Source of the DNA: an uncultured Ruminococcus sp.
GTDB taxonomy: Bacteria; Bacillota; Clostridia; Oscillospirales; Ruminococcaceae
Reading direction: 5' to 3'
Assembly: GCA_947177345.1 (NCBI GenBank)
Contig: CAMWUB010000021.1
Location: 1-12,119, forward strand
Length of the DNA: 12,119 nt
A model generated the notes under the pieces. It had not been told where the DNA came from. It did not search any database and saw nothing but the letters and a program-made list of their open reading frames with translations. Positions 1-8,088 of the stretch are shown one piece after another (the stretch's first letter is position 1; each line of letters begins with the position of its first letter). A program made the translations under genes and the position numbers.

Positions 1-18
1 TAAAAGGAGCTTCTTTTC

Positions 19-693
19 ATGAAAAAAATACTACTTATCGAAGACGATTTACAGATATGCGAAGTAATCAGCAGATACTTCCGTGACAAAGGAACAGAAA
101 TATTTTCTGTACATAATGGTAATGACGCACTTCAGACTATCGGCGATGGTTTGGACGATTACGGTCTTGTACTTCTTGATATAATGTTACCTGAAGCTGA
201 CGGTTTTGTTATATGTCGTGCAATCCGCAGAAAAAACGATATACCGGTTATTTTCATAACCGCAAGGGCAAGGGAGGAGGATATATTATACGGCTATGAA
301 CTCGGCTGTGATGACTACATCATAAAACCGTTTCTTCTTTCGGCACTGTATGCCAAATGTGAAGCAATCTCAAAACGCTGTAGCGGTACAGTAATCGACA
401 GTACGCTACAATGTGGCAGAATAAAACTCGATACCCGACAGCTTATATGTTACGTCGATAACAAGGAAATCGAACTGCCAAGAAAAGAGTTTGCAATACT
501 ACAGTATTTCATGAACCATATCGGCTGGACTGTCACACGAGATACCCTTTTAAATCGTGTATGGGGTGACGATTTTTTCGGTACTGACCGTGTTGTTGAC
601 AATCATATAAAAAAATTACGCAAAGCCCTCGGAAGTGCAGGCGGTCAGATAAAAACACTCGTCGGCAGAGGGTACAGACTTACAGAGAGGTGA
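19..693 (+). CDS. OmpR/PhoB-family response regulator
   Basis: Cytoplasmic transcription factor of 224 residues, the normal size for this family. The receiver domain (about residues 1-115) shows the acidic pair E8-D9-D10, the phosphoacceptor D54 in 'LLDIMLPEADG', T81 in 'ITAR', and K103 in 'YIIKPF'. The C-terminal half (about 127-222) is a winged-helix DNA-binding domain, ending in the usual 'VVDNHIKKLRKAL…TLVGRGYRL' recognition-helix and wing sequence. The ATG is preceded by AAAGGAG at bases 3-9 with good spacing. The gene is followed after 4 bases by a sensor kinase, so the pair forms a two-component system in which the kinase should phosphorylate D54. Its promoter lies outside the window; the TAA at bases 1-3 could be the end of an upstream gene. 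Target genes cannot be inferred, because no transporter or resistance gene lies next to the pair. Confidence 0.95.
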   Translation: MKKILLIEDDLQICEVISRYFRDKGTEIFSVHNGNDALQTIGDGLDDYGLVLLDIMLPEADGFVICRAIRRKNDIPVIFITARAREEDILYGYELGCDDYIIKPFLLSALYAKCEAISKRCSGTVIDSTLQCGRIKLDTRQLICYVDNKEIELPRKEFAILQYFMNHIGWTVTRDTLLNRVWGDDFFGTDRVVDNHIKKLRKALGSAGGQIKTLVGRGYRLTER

Positions 694-697
694 TACT

Positions 698-2530
698 ATG
701 AAAATAATTCCTGATGACAGTATTCTGAAAAAAGAGTTTACTATACCTTTTTTCAATATGAAAAATTTCAGAAAAATATATCATAACTTAAAGAACAATA
801 AGAAATCAAAAATATACAAAAGAAAAAGAAAAACTTTTGCCGGATTACTTACAAAAAACGTACTTACCGGACTGTTCCTTACGGCTATTTTTGCAGTGGG
901 TCTCTATAATGCCGGACGGGAATATATCATCTCACAGGCAAATACTCAGGCTTACGGTAGGCTCTCATACACTCAACAAACTATTTCACGTGATAATATG
1001 TACGAACAGCCAAACGGTCCGCAGACACTATCCGCACGTATGCGAACCAATGCATATTTTAACATAGTACTCGACGACAGGGGAAAATATCAGATGAATC
1101 AGAAAACCGAAAACTGTCACGCACTTATAAGGCTATCCGACAAGGACGGCAATATTATACACTCCAGCCGTATGGCATTGGAAGCTTTCATGATTTTCAG
1201 TGAAGATGATAAAGAAGATTTGTTCTGCGATACCGAAAACAAAGAAATTCCGGAACTCCAACAGCTTGAAGCGGATTACATGGAAATGCGGGAAAAAGAA
1301 ACTTCTTTCCATAGTAAGTATATTGTAGAAAGTTATTCTGTTTATCCGGAAATGACTATGACAAGTGCTTACGTCAATAAAAAAGAGGGTCTGTTTATCC
1401 CACACGAAACACAACTCAATCTTGTCAAATACTATCCGTCAAATGCATATCCGGAAGAAATACTGGAAACAAAATCCTATACGATTGACATTCCCGAAAA
1501 AGACGGCTATGAACTCTTTGAATTTGATTTATCCGGATTAAACCATGAAAGAATAGCTAATGGTACTTACCCATACTATTTTTTGTATGGTTTTTACGGA
1601 ACAGAAAAAGATGCTTTCGACAGACTTAATTCAGAAAATCCACCTTCAAAACTTTCCGCAGGCGGTATGTATCTTTCCAGTGGTATTTACGGTGGCAGAG
1701 TATCTTATCATAATGCTACGGTATATATCGACAATCAACCATATCAGCTTTCCGCAATGATTCAGGTAGAACCGTGGAACTCCGTTTCAAAACCGCTGTA
1801 CTTTAAACTGGTTATAATGTTCCTGCTCCTTACTATCGTTATAGCGTTATTCGACGCTTGGCGACATAACGTAAGAAATCAGGCTAACTACAGATTTGAA
1901 GACTATCAGAAAAATCTGACAGACAGTCTCGCCCACGATTTAAAAACTCCGCTTATGGCTATCGGTGGGTACGTCGAGAACATAATGACAGGTAATCTCT
2001 CCGCTGATGAGACAAATAAATATCTTTCGTCCGTAATGGATAACATTTCCTATACAGATTCAATAATAACACGTACTCTTGAACTGAACTCCATTAACAG
2101 CATAAATATAAAAAAGGTACAGTGTGATTTATACCGGATTGTCAGTGATGCTGTGGAAAAATATTCCCTGCTCCTCGACGAAAAAAATATATCCGTTCAC
2201 ATAGGCGGTACAGCGGAAATTTCCGCCGATACCGTCACGCTGAAAACTATCATTGAAAATCTTATCTCAAACGCCGTCAACTATACCACCGAAAACGGTA
2301 AAATAAGTATATCCATAAGTGACAAAAATCTTATTATTAAAAATACTGTCGGTAAGAAAATTGACGTTACCGGACTTAAAAAACCTTTCGCAAAAGGCGA
2401 CAAATCACGGAGTAATAACTCCGGAATCGGTTTAGGGCTTGCAATAGCCGAAAACGCCTCCATGATAAACGGCTTCAGGCTTGATATTTCCTGCTCCGAT
2501 GCAGAATTTATTGCAGAACTTAAATTCTGA
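698..2530 (+). CDS. Membrane sensor histidine kinase with a large extracellular domain
   Basis: Partner kinase of the preceding regulator, 610 residues. A basic cytoplasmic N-terminus (about 1-48, rich in Lys/Arg) precedes membrane helix 1 (about 49-70). An extracellular sensor region of roughly 295 residues follows, which I do not recognise. Membrane helix 2 is at about 367-385. Only about 28 residues separate it from the phospho-acceptor H413 ('SLAHDLKTP'), so there is no room for a HAMP linker. The ATPase domain shows an N-box with N521 and N525 ('ENLISNAVNY') and a G2 box 'GIGLGLAIAE' from G576. The usual DxGxG G1 box is degenerate: 'IIKNTVGK', with N549 where Asp is expected. The ATG follows GAGAGGTGAT, a ribosome site inside the end of the regulator gene. 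M21 is a possible later start but has no comparable site. I see no hairpin terminator after the gene. Confidence 0.93.
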   Translation: MKIIPDDSILKKEFTIPFFNMKNFRKIYHNLKNNKKSKIYKRKRKTFAGLLTKNVLTGLFLTAIFAVGLYNAGREYIISQANTQAYGRLSYTQQTISRDNMYEQPNGPQTLSARMRTNAYFNIVLDDRGKYQMNQKTENCHALIRLSDKDGNIIHSSRMALEAFMIFSEDDKEDLFCDTENKEIPELQQLEADYMEMREKETSFHSKYIVESYSVYPEMTMTSAYVNKKEGLFIPHETQLNLVKYYPSNAYPEEILETKSYTIDIPEKDGYELFEFDLSGLNHERIANGTYPYYFLYGFYGTEKDAFDRLNSENPPSKLSAGGMYLSSGIYGGRVSYHNATVYIDNQPYQLSAMIQVEPWNSVSKPLYFKLVIMFLLLTIVIALFDAWRHNVRNQANYRFEDYQKNLTDSLAHDLKTPLMAIGGYVENIMTGNLSADETNKYLSSVMDNISYTDSIITRTLELNSINSINIKKVQCDLYRIVSDAVEKYSLLLDEKNISVHIGGTAEISADTVTLKTIIENLISNAVNYTTENGKISISISDKNLIIKNTVGKKIDVTGLKKPFAKGDKSRSNNSGIGLGLAIAENASMINGFRLDISCSDAEFIAELKF

Positions 2531-2552
2531 ATGTAAAATTTTTCAAAAATAC

Positions 2553-2581
2553 GTGACAAACCGTCGGAAATGTTGTATAAT
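2553..2581 (+). promoter_or_regulatory. Sigma-A-type promoter for metG
   Basis: A -35 box GTGACA (2553-2558) and a perfect -10 box TATAAT (2576-2581) are separated by 17 bases. Transcription would start near 2588, leaving a leader of only about 30 bases before the metG ATG. That is too short for a T-box or SAM riboswitch. As no terminator is visible after the kinase gene, read-through into metG is also possible. Confidence 0.75.
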
Positions 2582-2618
2582 ATAATTGTCCACTATTATA
2601 CGATTGGAGCGATTAAAA

Positions 2619-4580
2619 ATGTCAGATAAAACTTTTTACATTACTACACCGATTTATTATCCGTCAGGTAATCCGCACATTGGTCATTGCTATACTACTG
2701 TTGCGTGCGATTCCATAGCACGTTACAAGCGTATGCAGGGTTATGATGTCAGATTCCTTACAGGAACGGACGAACACGGTCTTAAAATCGAACAAAAAGC
2801 CAAAGAAAAAGGCGTTACGCCGAAAGAGTACGTCGACGAAATTGTAGGTACTTTCAAGAAGCTATGGAAATATATGAATGTCGATTATGACCAGTTTATA
2901 AGAACCACCGACGATTATCACGTTGAAAGTGTTCAGAAGATTTTCAAGAAACTCTATGATAAAGGCTACATCTATAAGGGAGAATACTCCGGAAAATACT
3001 GTACGCCCTGTGAAAGTTTCTGGACAGACTCACAGCTTGACGAAAACGGTTGTTGTCCGGAATGTCACCGTGAAGTGACTTTCGCAAAAGAGGAATCATA
3101 TTTCTTTAAGATGTCACCGTTTGCCGACAGAATAGAAAAACTTCTTACGGAAACAGACTATCTACAGCCTAAAACCCGTGCTACAGAACTCGTCAATAAT
3201 TTCATAAAACCAGGTCTTGAAGATTTATGCGTATCACGTACAACTTTCAAGTGGGGTATACCTGTTACTTTCGACGACAAACACGTTGTATATGTATGGA
3301 TTGACGCACTTTCAAACTATATATCCGCACTCGGTTACGAAAACAGCCGTCCGGACGAGTTTTCAAAATACTGGCCTGCTGATGTCCATATGGTTGCAAA
3401 AGACATCATGCGTTTTCATGCTATCATATGGCCAGCCATGCTTATGGCTCTTGATTTGCCGTTACCGAAACATCTCGCCGTACACGGCTGGATAACTTTC
3501 AACGGTGAGAAGATGTCCAAATCACTCGGAAATGTTGTAGACCCGTTTGTACTCGGTGAGCGTTATGGCTGTGACGCTATCCGTTATCACATTCTCAGGG
3601 AAATGGCTTTAGGTGCTGACAGTTCTTTCTCAAACGAGATTATGATTAACCGCATAAATTCAGACCTCGCCAACGGTCTCGGAAATCTTGTATCACGTAC
3701 CGTCGCTATGGCTGATAAGTATTTTGGTGGTACTCTGCCGACTGAACGTGAATCAACTGATTTTGACGAAGATTTGAAATCAGTGGTAATTAATACTATT
3801 AAAGAAGTCGACGAGGCTATGAATCAAAACAAAATAAAACAGGCTCTTGAAAGCATATTCAAGACCGTCGACAGAGCTAACAAATATATTGACGAAACAG
3901 AACCCTGGAAACTCGGCAAAGTTCCGGAATATAAGGCAAAACTCGCCAATGTACTTTATAACCTGCTCGAATCTATAAGAATTATATCCGGACTTCTTTC
4001 GCCGTTTATGCCGTCGACTATGCCTGAAGTATGGAATCAAATCGGAGCAGTTCCGGAAAATGTAACATATGATAAACTTTCAGTTTTCGGCGTGCTTCCG
4101 GAAAACGTAAGCGTTCATAAGGGGGCTATACTCTTCCCACGTATAGACGTTGAAAAGGAAATCGAGGAACTCAACAACATTATCAAGCAAAATATGGAAA
4201 AAGCTAAATCGAATCTCTCCGAAAGTGAAAAGCCTGTCGAAAAAATAGAACTCGCTCCGGAAATAACTATTGACGACTTCGCAAAAATTGAAATCCGTGT
4301 AGGTAAAGTCCTTTCGTGCGAAAAAGTAAAGAAATCTAAAAAACTTCTCTGTTTACAGCTCGATGACGGTATGGGTGGCAGACAGGTTGTTTCAGGTATA
4401 GCACAGTACTATAAGCCGGAAGACCTCATAGGAAAAAAAGTCCAGTTTATAGCGAATCTTAAACCGGTTAAACTCTGTGGCATGGAAAGCAATGGCATGA
4501 TTTGTGCCGTCGATGTTCCGGACGGCTGTAAAGTAATTTTCGTTGATGATGATGTACCAGTCGGCTCTAAAATAAGATAA
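2619..4580 (+). CDS. metG: Methionyl-tRNA synthetase
   Basis: Class I aminoacyl-tRNA synthetase that charges tRNA-Met with methionine using ATP in the cytoplasm; 653 residues from the chosen start. The Rossmann catalytic domain carries the HIGH signature at residues 20-23 ('NPHIGHCYTT') and the KMSKS loop at 298-302 ('GEKMSKSLGN'). A zinc-binding knuckle in the connecting domain has C128-x2-C131 and C146-x2-C149. An anticodon-binding helical domain covers about 365-520. The last ~105 residues, from about 549 ('IDDFAKIEIRVGKV'), form the EMAP-II/Trbp111-type OB-fold tRNA-binding and dimerisation domain, so this is the long form. The frame is open back to a TTG at 2586, but that codon falls at the predicted transcription start. 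The ATG at 2619 has TTGGAG just upstream and begins the normal 'MSDKTFYITTPIYYPSG'. Confidence 0.98.
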   Translation: MSDKTFYITTPIYYPSGNPHIGHCYTTVACDSIARYKRMQGYDVRFLTGTDEHGLKIEQKAKEKGVTPKEYVDEIVGTFKKLWKYMNVDYDQFIRTTDDYHVESVQKIFKKLYDKGYIYKGEYSGKYCTPCESFWTDSQLDENGCCPECHREVTFAKEESYFFKMSPFADRIEKLLTETDYLQPKTRATELVNNFIKPGLEDLCVSRTTFKWGIPVTFDDKHVVYVWIDALSNYISALGYENSRPDEFSKYWPADVHMVAKDIMRFHAIIWPAMLMALDLPLPKHLAVHGWITFNGEKMSKSLGNVVDPFVLGERYGCDAIRYHILREMALGADSSFSNEIMINRINSDLANGLGNLVSRTVAMADKYFGGTLPTERESTDFDEDLKSVVINTIKEVDEAMNQNKIKQALESIFKTVDRANKYIDETEPWKLGKVPEYKAKLANVLYNLLESIRIISGLLSPFMPSTMPEVWNQIGAVPENVTYDKLSVFGVLPENVSVHKGAILFPRIDVEKEIEELNNIIKQNMEKAKSNLSESEKPVEKIELAPEITIDDFAKIEIRVGKVLSCEKVKKSKKLLCLQLDDGMGGRQVVSGIAQYYKPEDLIGKKVQFIANLKPVKLCGMESNGMICAVDVPDGCKVIFVDDDVPVGSKIR

Positions 4581-4585
4581 AAAAA

Positions 4586-4610
4586 CAAGGAACGGTTTAA
4601 CCGTTCCTTT
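4586..4610. terminator. Bidirectional intrinsic terminator between convergent genes
   Basis: The arms AAGGAACGG (4587-4595) and CCGTTCCTT (4601-4609) form a 9-bp stem around a TTTAA loop. T-rich tracts flank it on both strands: TTTTGTTT at 4608-4615 on the + strand, and TTGTTTTTT on the - strand. The hairpin starts 6 bases after the metG stop and lies 4 bases past the stop of the leftward gene, so it can end both transcripts. Confidence 0.88.
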
Positions 4611-4613
4611 TGT

Positions 4614-5888
4614 TTAATATTCAAAATCGTATAAATTGCTTATAACAAACTCATTCACGTCTTGCATTTCGTCCAGTAATATATATTCATAGCCTGATTC
4701 TTCAGCGTATTCCTGTGCCTTTGAACCACGTGGACAGTATATTTTAGCCCAGTCCGGTCTATTATCTATATGGAAAAATGAAATATCAAGGTCTGGATTA
4801 AGAACTACAATACTTGTTACATTATATCCGAGAGAATGTATTTCCTCAAGACTTTCCGGAAGAACAGCTATAAATGACATATTACCACAGCCATAAAAAG
4901 CAGATGACTCAATGATTTTCAGTCCCTCAGGAAAATTTATGTCTTCTAAATCCCTGCAGTATGCAAATGCACCTGCTCTTATGATGCGTACGCTGTCCGG
5001 CAATACTACAGAAACTACAGATTCATCTTCATAGTAGTATTCACGACCGGCAAAAGCCTCTTTTCCTATTTCTGTTACGCCATCCGGAATAATTACCTTA
5101 CCGGTACAGTTTGAACCGTCCACGACAATATTATTTATGATAAGTGGCTGATTTTTCCGTGCATACTGATTTAAAAATTCCGTATTTCCAAACACACCTT
5201 TTTCAAATTCTGTGAAATTTTCAGGAATAGTAACTTTTTTCAGATTTTCACAGCCTGCAAATGCACTTTCACCAATAGTTTTCACACTGTCAGGAATATT
5301 AATTTCCGTGAAACCTGTACAGACTGCAAATGCACTTTCACCAATAGTTTCCACACTGTCAGGAATATTAATTTCCGTCAGACTTTTACATAATAAAAAA
5401 GCATTTTTTCCTATAGTCTGTACACCGTCCGGTATAACTACTTTTTCAAGACTTTCACAACGTTCAAATGTATTTTCTTCAATTGTTGTGACATTGTCAG
5501 GTATAGTTACTTCCTGCAATGACGAACAGCCATAAAAAGCATACATTCCTATCTCTGTTACGCTGTCAGGTATATCAATTTCCGTTATATTGGAACATTC
5601 ATAAAATGCATCCACGCCTATATTTGTCACGCCGTCCTCAATAACTACTTTTTTAATAGTATCTTTCTTTGATTTGGAAGCCCATTTCGCATCACCTATA
5701 ATATAAGATGCCATTTTTCCTTTACCGCTTATCGTAAGCGTACCGTCTTCGTCAAGTTTCCATTTGACGTTATTCCCATAATCCCCCTCTGTACCACAGT
5801 TGCCGTAATTTTTAGAGTATACACATGAAAAAAGACTTACAATACATAAAATCATAATCGTACATGATAGAATTTTCTTTGACTTCAT
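4614..5888 (-). CDS. Secreted BspA-type leucine-rich-repeat protein, possible lipoprotein
   Basis: Exported surface protein of 424 residues. The N-terminus is a signal sequence (basic 'MKSKK', hydrophobic core to about residue 20). It ends 'VSLFSC', so C22 may be a lipidated cysteine, although F at -2 is not a good lipobox. A short module at about 29-60 ('CGTEGDYG…DGTLTISGKGKM') is the cap common in Ruminococcus-type repeat proteins. From about 80 to 235 run 23-residue repeats of the BspA/TpLRR pattern ('ITEIDIPDSVTEIGMYAFYGCSSL'). A non-repeat island (236-262) follows, then more repeats (about 263-360). The C-terminal 'IYCPRGSKAQEYAEESGYEYILL' is the usual end cap. Such repeats generally mediate binding; the partner here is unknown. 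The frame is open further upstream to 5972, but only the ATG at 5888 has a ribosome site (AAGGAG, 8 bases away) and starts the signal peptide. Confidence 0.9.
   Translation of the reverse strand: MKSKKILSCTIMILCIVSLFSCVYSKNYGNCGTEGDYGNNVKWKLDEDGTLTISGKGKMASYIIGDAKWASKSKKDTIKKVVIEDGVTNIGVDAFYECSNITEIDIPDSVTEIGMYAFYGCSSLQEVTIPDNVTTIEENTFERCESLEKVVIPDGVQTIGKNAFLLCKSLTEINIPDSVETIGESAFAVCTGFTEINIPDSVKTIGESAFAGCENLKKVTIPENFTEFEKGVFGNTEFLNQYARKNQPLIINNIVVDGSNCTGKVIIPDGVTEIGKEAFAGREYYYEDESVVSVVLPDSVRIIRAGAFAYCRDLEDINFPEGLKIIESSAFYGCGNMSFIAVLPESLEEIHSLGYNVTSIVVLNPDLDISFFHIDNRPDWAKIYCPRGSKAQEYAEESGYEYILLDEMQDVNEFVISNLYDFEY
5255..5378 (-). repeat. Near-identical tandem 55-base repeat inside the LRR gene
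   Basis: Bases 5255-5309 and 5324-5378 are the same 55 bases except for one position (T at 5282, C at 5351). The offset is 69 bases, exactly 23 codons and so one leucine-rich repeat. They encode 'TEINIPDSVETIGESAFAVC' (residues 171-190) and 'TEINIPDSVKTIGESAFAGC' (194-213). Neighbouring repeats in the same gene have diverged much more at the DNA level, so this looks like a recent in-frame unit duplication. Confidence 0.9.
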
Positions 5889-5943
5889 AAAAAAACTCCT
5901 TATTTTCAAATTTTTTTGCGTATCGTGTATTAATTCTGTAATC

Positions 5944-5972
5944 ATTATATCACTATATGAAAACAAAGTCAA
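5944..5972 (-). promoter_or_regulatory. Promoter of the LRR protein gene
   Basis: On the minus strand, TTGACT (5967-5972) and TATAAT (5944-5949) are 17 bases apart. A TGA just before the -10 box makes it an extended -10. The start would be near 5937, giving a leader of about 50 bases. The -35 box lies one base beyond the T tract of the htpG terminator, so the gene is an independent unit packed tightly behind htpG. Confidence 0.82.
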
Positions 5973-5973
5973 T

Positions 5974-6006
5974 AAAAAAATCCGCCGTACAGTGTACAGC
6001 GGATTT
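5974..6006 (-). terminator. Intrinsic terminator of htpG
   Basis: On the minus strand, AAATCCGCTGTAC (6006-5994) pairs with GTACGGCGGATTT (5990-5978), a 13-bp stem with one G-U wobble and a 3-base loop. A T run follows (5980-5974). The stem begins 6 bases after the htpG stop codon. This is the strongest hairpin I found in the window. Confidence 0.93.
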
Positions 6007-6012
6007 ATAATA

Positions 6013-7911
6013 TTACATAAGTTCGCAGATTAAGTTAGAAAATTCAACAGGATTTTCAATAGCCATACCCTCAATGAGTAACGCCTGACTATACAGTAAT
6101 TTTGCGTACTTGCTGAGTTTTTCCTTATCGCCGGTGGTACTCATTGTCTGGAGTTTTCCGAAAATTTCGTGTTCCGGATTTATTTCAAGTACTCTTTGTG
6201 CGGTTATCTTCTGACCGTTTGGCATGGAGTTCAGAACCTTTTCCATTTCAAGAGATATTTCACCCTCACTTGTAAGGCATACAGGGTGCGATTTAAGTCT
6301 CTGTGAAAGTATTACCTTTGAAACTTTTCCGGCTAAAGCCTCGGAAAGTTCTTTCAACAAATCAGCGTTTTCTTCTTCCTTAGCCTTGATTTCTTCCTGT
6401 TTTTCGGTGTTTTCAAGTCCTAAATCGTCAGCCGATACCGATTTAAATTCCTTGTCTTTATATTTCATTAAAGTTTTTATTGCAAATTCGTCGATATTAT
6501 CCGTAAGATAGAGTATTTCAAAGCCGTTATCCTTGACAAGTTCTGTCTGTGGTAACTGTTCGATTCTCTCTATGCTGTCGCCGGTAGCGTAGTATATGAA
6601 TTTCTGTTCTTCACGCATACCTGTAACATATTCGTCGAGTGTGACAAGTTTCTTTTCTTTCGAAGACGTGAACATCAGTAAATCCTGTAACTTTTCCTTG
6701 TTCATTCCGTAATCGCTGTATATACCGTATTTCAGCTGTAAGCCGAATGATTCCCAGAATTTTTCATATTTTTCACGGTCATTTTTCTGCATCTTCTTGA
6801 GTTCGGAACTTATAGTCTTCTCGATACTCTTGGCGATGGCTTTTAACTGTCTGTCATGCTGGAGCATCTCACGGGAAATATTAAGCGATAAGTCTTCAGA
6901 ATCAACAAGACCCTTAACGAATCCGAAGTAATCGGGGAGCAGGTCAGAACACTTATCCATAATCAGTACACCATTAGAATATAACTGTAATCCCTTTTCA
7001 AACTCCTTTGAATAGAAATCAAACGGTGCTTGTGACGGTATATACAGTAATGCGTTATAATTTACATTGCCCTCGTTCTTTACGTGCGAATAACATAACG
7101 GTTCGCTGTAATCATAGAACTTTTCTGTATAGAAATGCTTATAGTCTTCCTCTTTGAGTTCGGATTTGTTCTTTTTCCATAAAGGTGTCATGCTGTTGAG
7201 GGTTTCAACCTCAATGTAATCCTCGTATTCAGGTTCTTTGTTTTCGTCGTCTTCAGATTTTTCAACCGGTCTGCTATGAAGCATTTCCATTTTTACCGGA
7301 AATCTTATATAATCAGAATACTTTTTAACCAGTGATTTAAGTCGGTACTGGTCTAAGAAGTCCGTATATTTTTCGTCGTCGGTATCGTCAAGCATTTCAA
7401 GTATAATTTCAGTACCGACGCTTTCCTTGTCGGTTTCGGTTATGGTGTAGCCGTCAACGCCTTCGGATTCCCACTTGTATGCCTTATCGCTACCGTATGC
7501 CTTCGATATAACTGTAACTTTTTTCGCTACCATGAATGCGGAATAGAATCCTACACCGAACTGTCCGATAATCTGGCTGTCGTCGTCAAGTTTATTTTCG
7601 CTTTTGAATTTCAGTGAACCACTGTTTGCGATTGTACCGAGGTTATTTTCAAGTTCTTCCTCCGTCATGCCTATGCCGTTATCGGTGATTTTGAGAGTAC
7701 GTGTATCCTTGTCTGCTGTAAGCCATATTGCAAAATCGCTCTTGTTAAGACCTATCTTGTCATCTGTAAGCGATTTGAAATATAGCTTGTCTATAGCGTC
7801 GCTTGCATTGGAAATAAGTTCCCTGAGGAAAATTTCCTTATGCGTATAGATTGAATGAATCATCATTTCAAGCAGTCGTTTAGATTCCGCTTTAAACTGT
7901 TTTGTTTCCAT
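6013..7911 (-). CDS. htpG: Molecular chaperone HtpG (bacterial Hsp90)
   Basis: ATP-driven cytosolic chaperone that works as a homodimer on partly folded client proteins; 632 residues, close to the E. coli protein. The N-terminal GHKL ATPase domain shows E31 and N35 in 'LRELISNASDAIDKL', D77 in 'ITDNGIGMT', and the glycine-rich lid 'GQFGVGFYSAFMVA' from about 116. The middle domain carries the conserved 'LNISREMLQ', with R347 as the likely ATP-contacting arginine. The C-terminal dimerisation domain is complete and lacks the eukaryotic MEEVD tail, as expected. Of two nearby ATGs, the one at 7911 ('METKQFKAES') is 9 bases from AGGGAG, while the one at 7920 touches that site and is unlikely to be used. 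The frame is open to 7998, but that stretch holds the promoter and CIRCE operator. The gene appears monocistronic. Confidence 0.98.
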   Translation of the reverse strand: METKQFKAESKRLLEMMIHSIYTHKEIFLRELISNASDAIDKLYFKSLTDDKIGLNKSDFAIWLTADKDTRTLKITDNGIGMTEEELENNLGTIANSGSLKFKSENKLDDDSQIIGQFGVGFYSAFMVAKKVTVISKAYGSDKAYKWESEGVDGYTITETDKESVGTEIILEMLDDTDDEKYTDFLDQYRLKSLVKKYSDYIRFPVKMEMLHSRPVEKSEDDENKEPEYEDYIEVETLNSMTPLWKKNKSELKEEDYKHFYTEKFYDYSEPLCYSHVKNEGNVNYNALLYIPSQAPFDFYSKEFEKGLQLYSNGVLIMDKCSDLLPDYFGFVKGLVDSEDLSLNISREMLQHDRQLKAIAKSIEKTISSELKKMQKNDREKYEKFWESFGLQLKYGIYSDYGMNKEKLQDLLMFTSSKEKKLVTLDEYVTGMREEQKFIYYATGDSIERIEQLPQTELVKDNGFEILYLTDNIDEFAIKTLMKYKDKEFKSVSADDLGLENTEKQEEIKAKEEENADLLKELSEALAGKVSKVILSQRLKSHPVCLTSEGEISLEMEKVLNSMPNGQKITAQRVLEINPEHEIFGKLQTMSTTGDKEKLSKYAKLLYSQALLIEGMAIENPVEFSNLICELM

Positions 7912-7937
7912 TAAAAACATCTCCCTGTAAAGAAATT

Positions 7938-7964
7938 TTAGCACTCTCACTCTTTGAGTGCTAA
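7938..7964 (-). promoter_or_regulatory. CIRCE operator (HrcA binding site) of htpG
   Basis: TTAGCACTC (7938-7946), a 9-base spacer, and GAGTGCTAA (7956-7964) match the CIRCE consensus at every position. The inverted repeat extends to 11 perfect pairs (7936-7966). It starts 2 bases downstream of the predicted -10 box and ends 27 bases before the start codon, so bound HrcA would block initiation. HrcA releases CIRCE on heat shock when GroEL is occupied, so htpG should be heat-induced through HrcA here. Confidence 0.96.
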
Positions 7965-7968
7965 AACC

Positions 7969-7998
7969 AGTATATAACTTTTCTGTGTACAAAGTCAA
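7969..7998 (-). promoter_or_regulatory. Promoter of htpG
   Basis: On the minus strand, TTGACT (7993-7998) and TATACT (7969-7974) are 18 bases apart; an overlapping TATATA at 16-base spacing is an alternative -10. Either places the transcription start inside the CIRCE element, the usual arrangement for HrcA-regulated genes. The boxes resemble vegetative sigma-A ones, so control should be by repression rather than an alternative sigma factor. Confidence 0.78.
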
Positions 7999-8059
7999 GT
8001 GGTAATAAGAAATATTTACAATTTGTTCACAATTTCAAAAATTATTCAATAAAAATCTA

Positions 8060-8088
8060 TTGACATGAAGTCAGAAAAAGTATATAAT
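8060..8088 (+). promoter_or_regulatory. Perfect-consensus sigma-A promoter for rny
   Basis: TTGACA (8060-8065) and TATAAT (8083-8088) are separated by exactly 17 bases, with A/T-rich sequence upstream. It points toward rny, and the predicted start near 8095 is about 233 bases from the start codon. It is divergent from the htpG promoter about 60 bases away. Confidence 0.85.

Noticed and set aside
2576..2600. Inverted repeat TATAATA/TATTATA around the metG transcription start, a possible operator
   Set aside because: It is made only of A and T and uses the -10 box as one arm, so it is likely by chance. No known regulator motif matches it.
2531..2618. T-box or SAM riboswitch before metG
   Set aside because: The leader is only about 30 bases from the predicted start. 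There is no AGGGTGG-type T-box sequence and no terminator hairpin.
5889..5972. Upstream extension of the LRR protein to a start at 5972
   Set aside because: It would cover the promoter and put 28 residues before a clear signal peptide; the ribosome site fits only the ATG at 5888.
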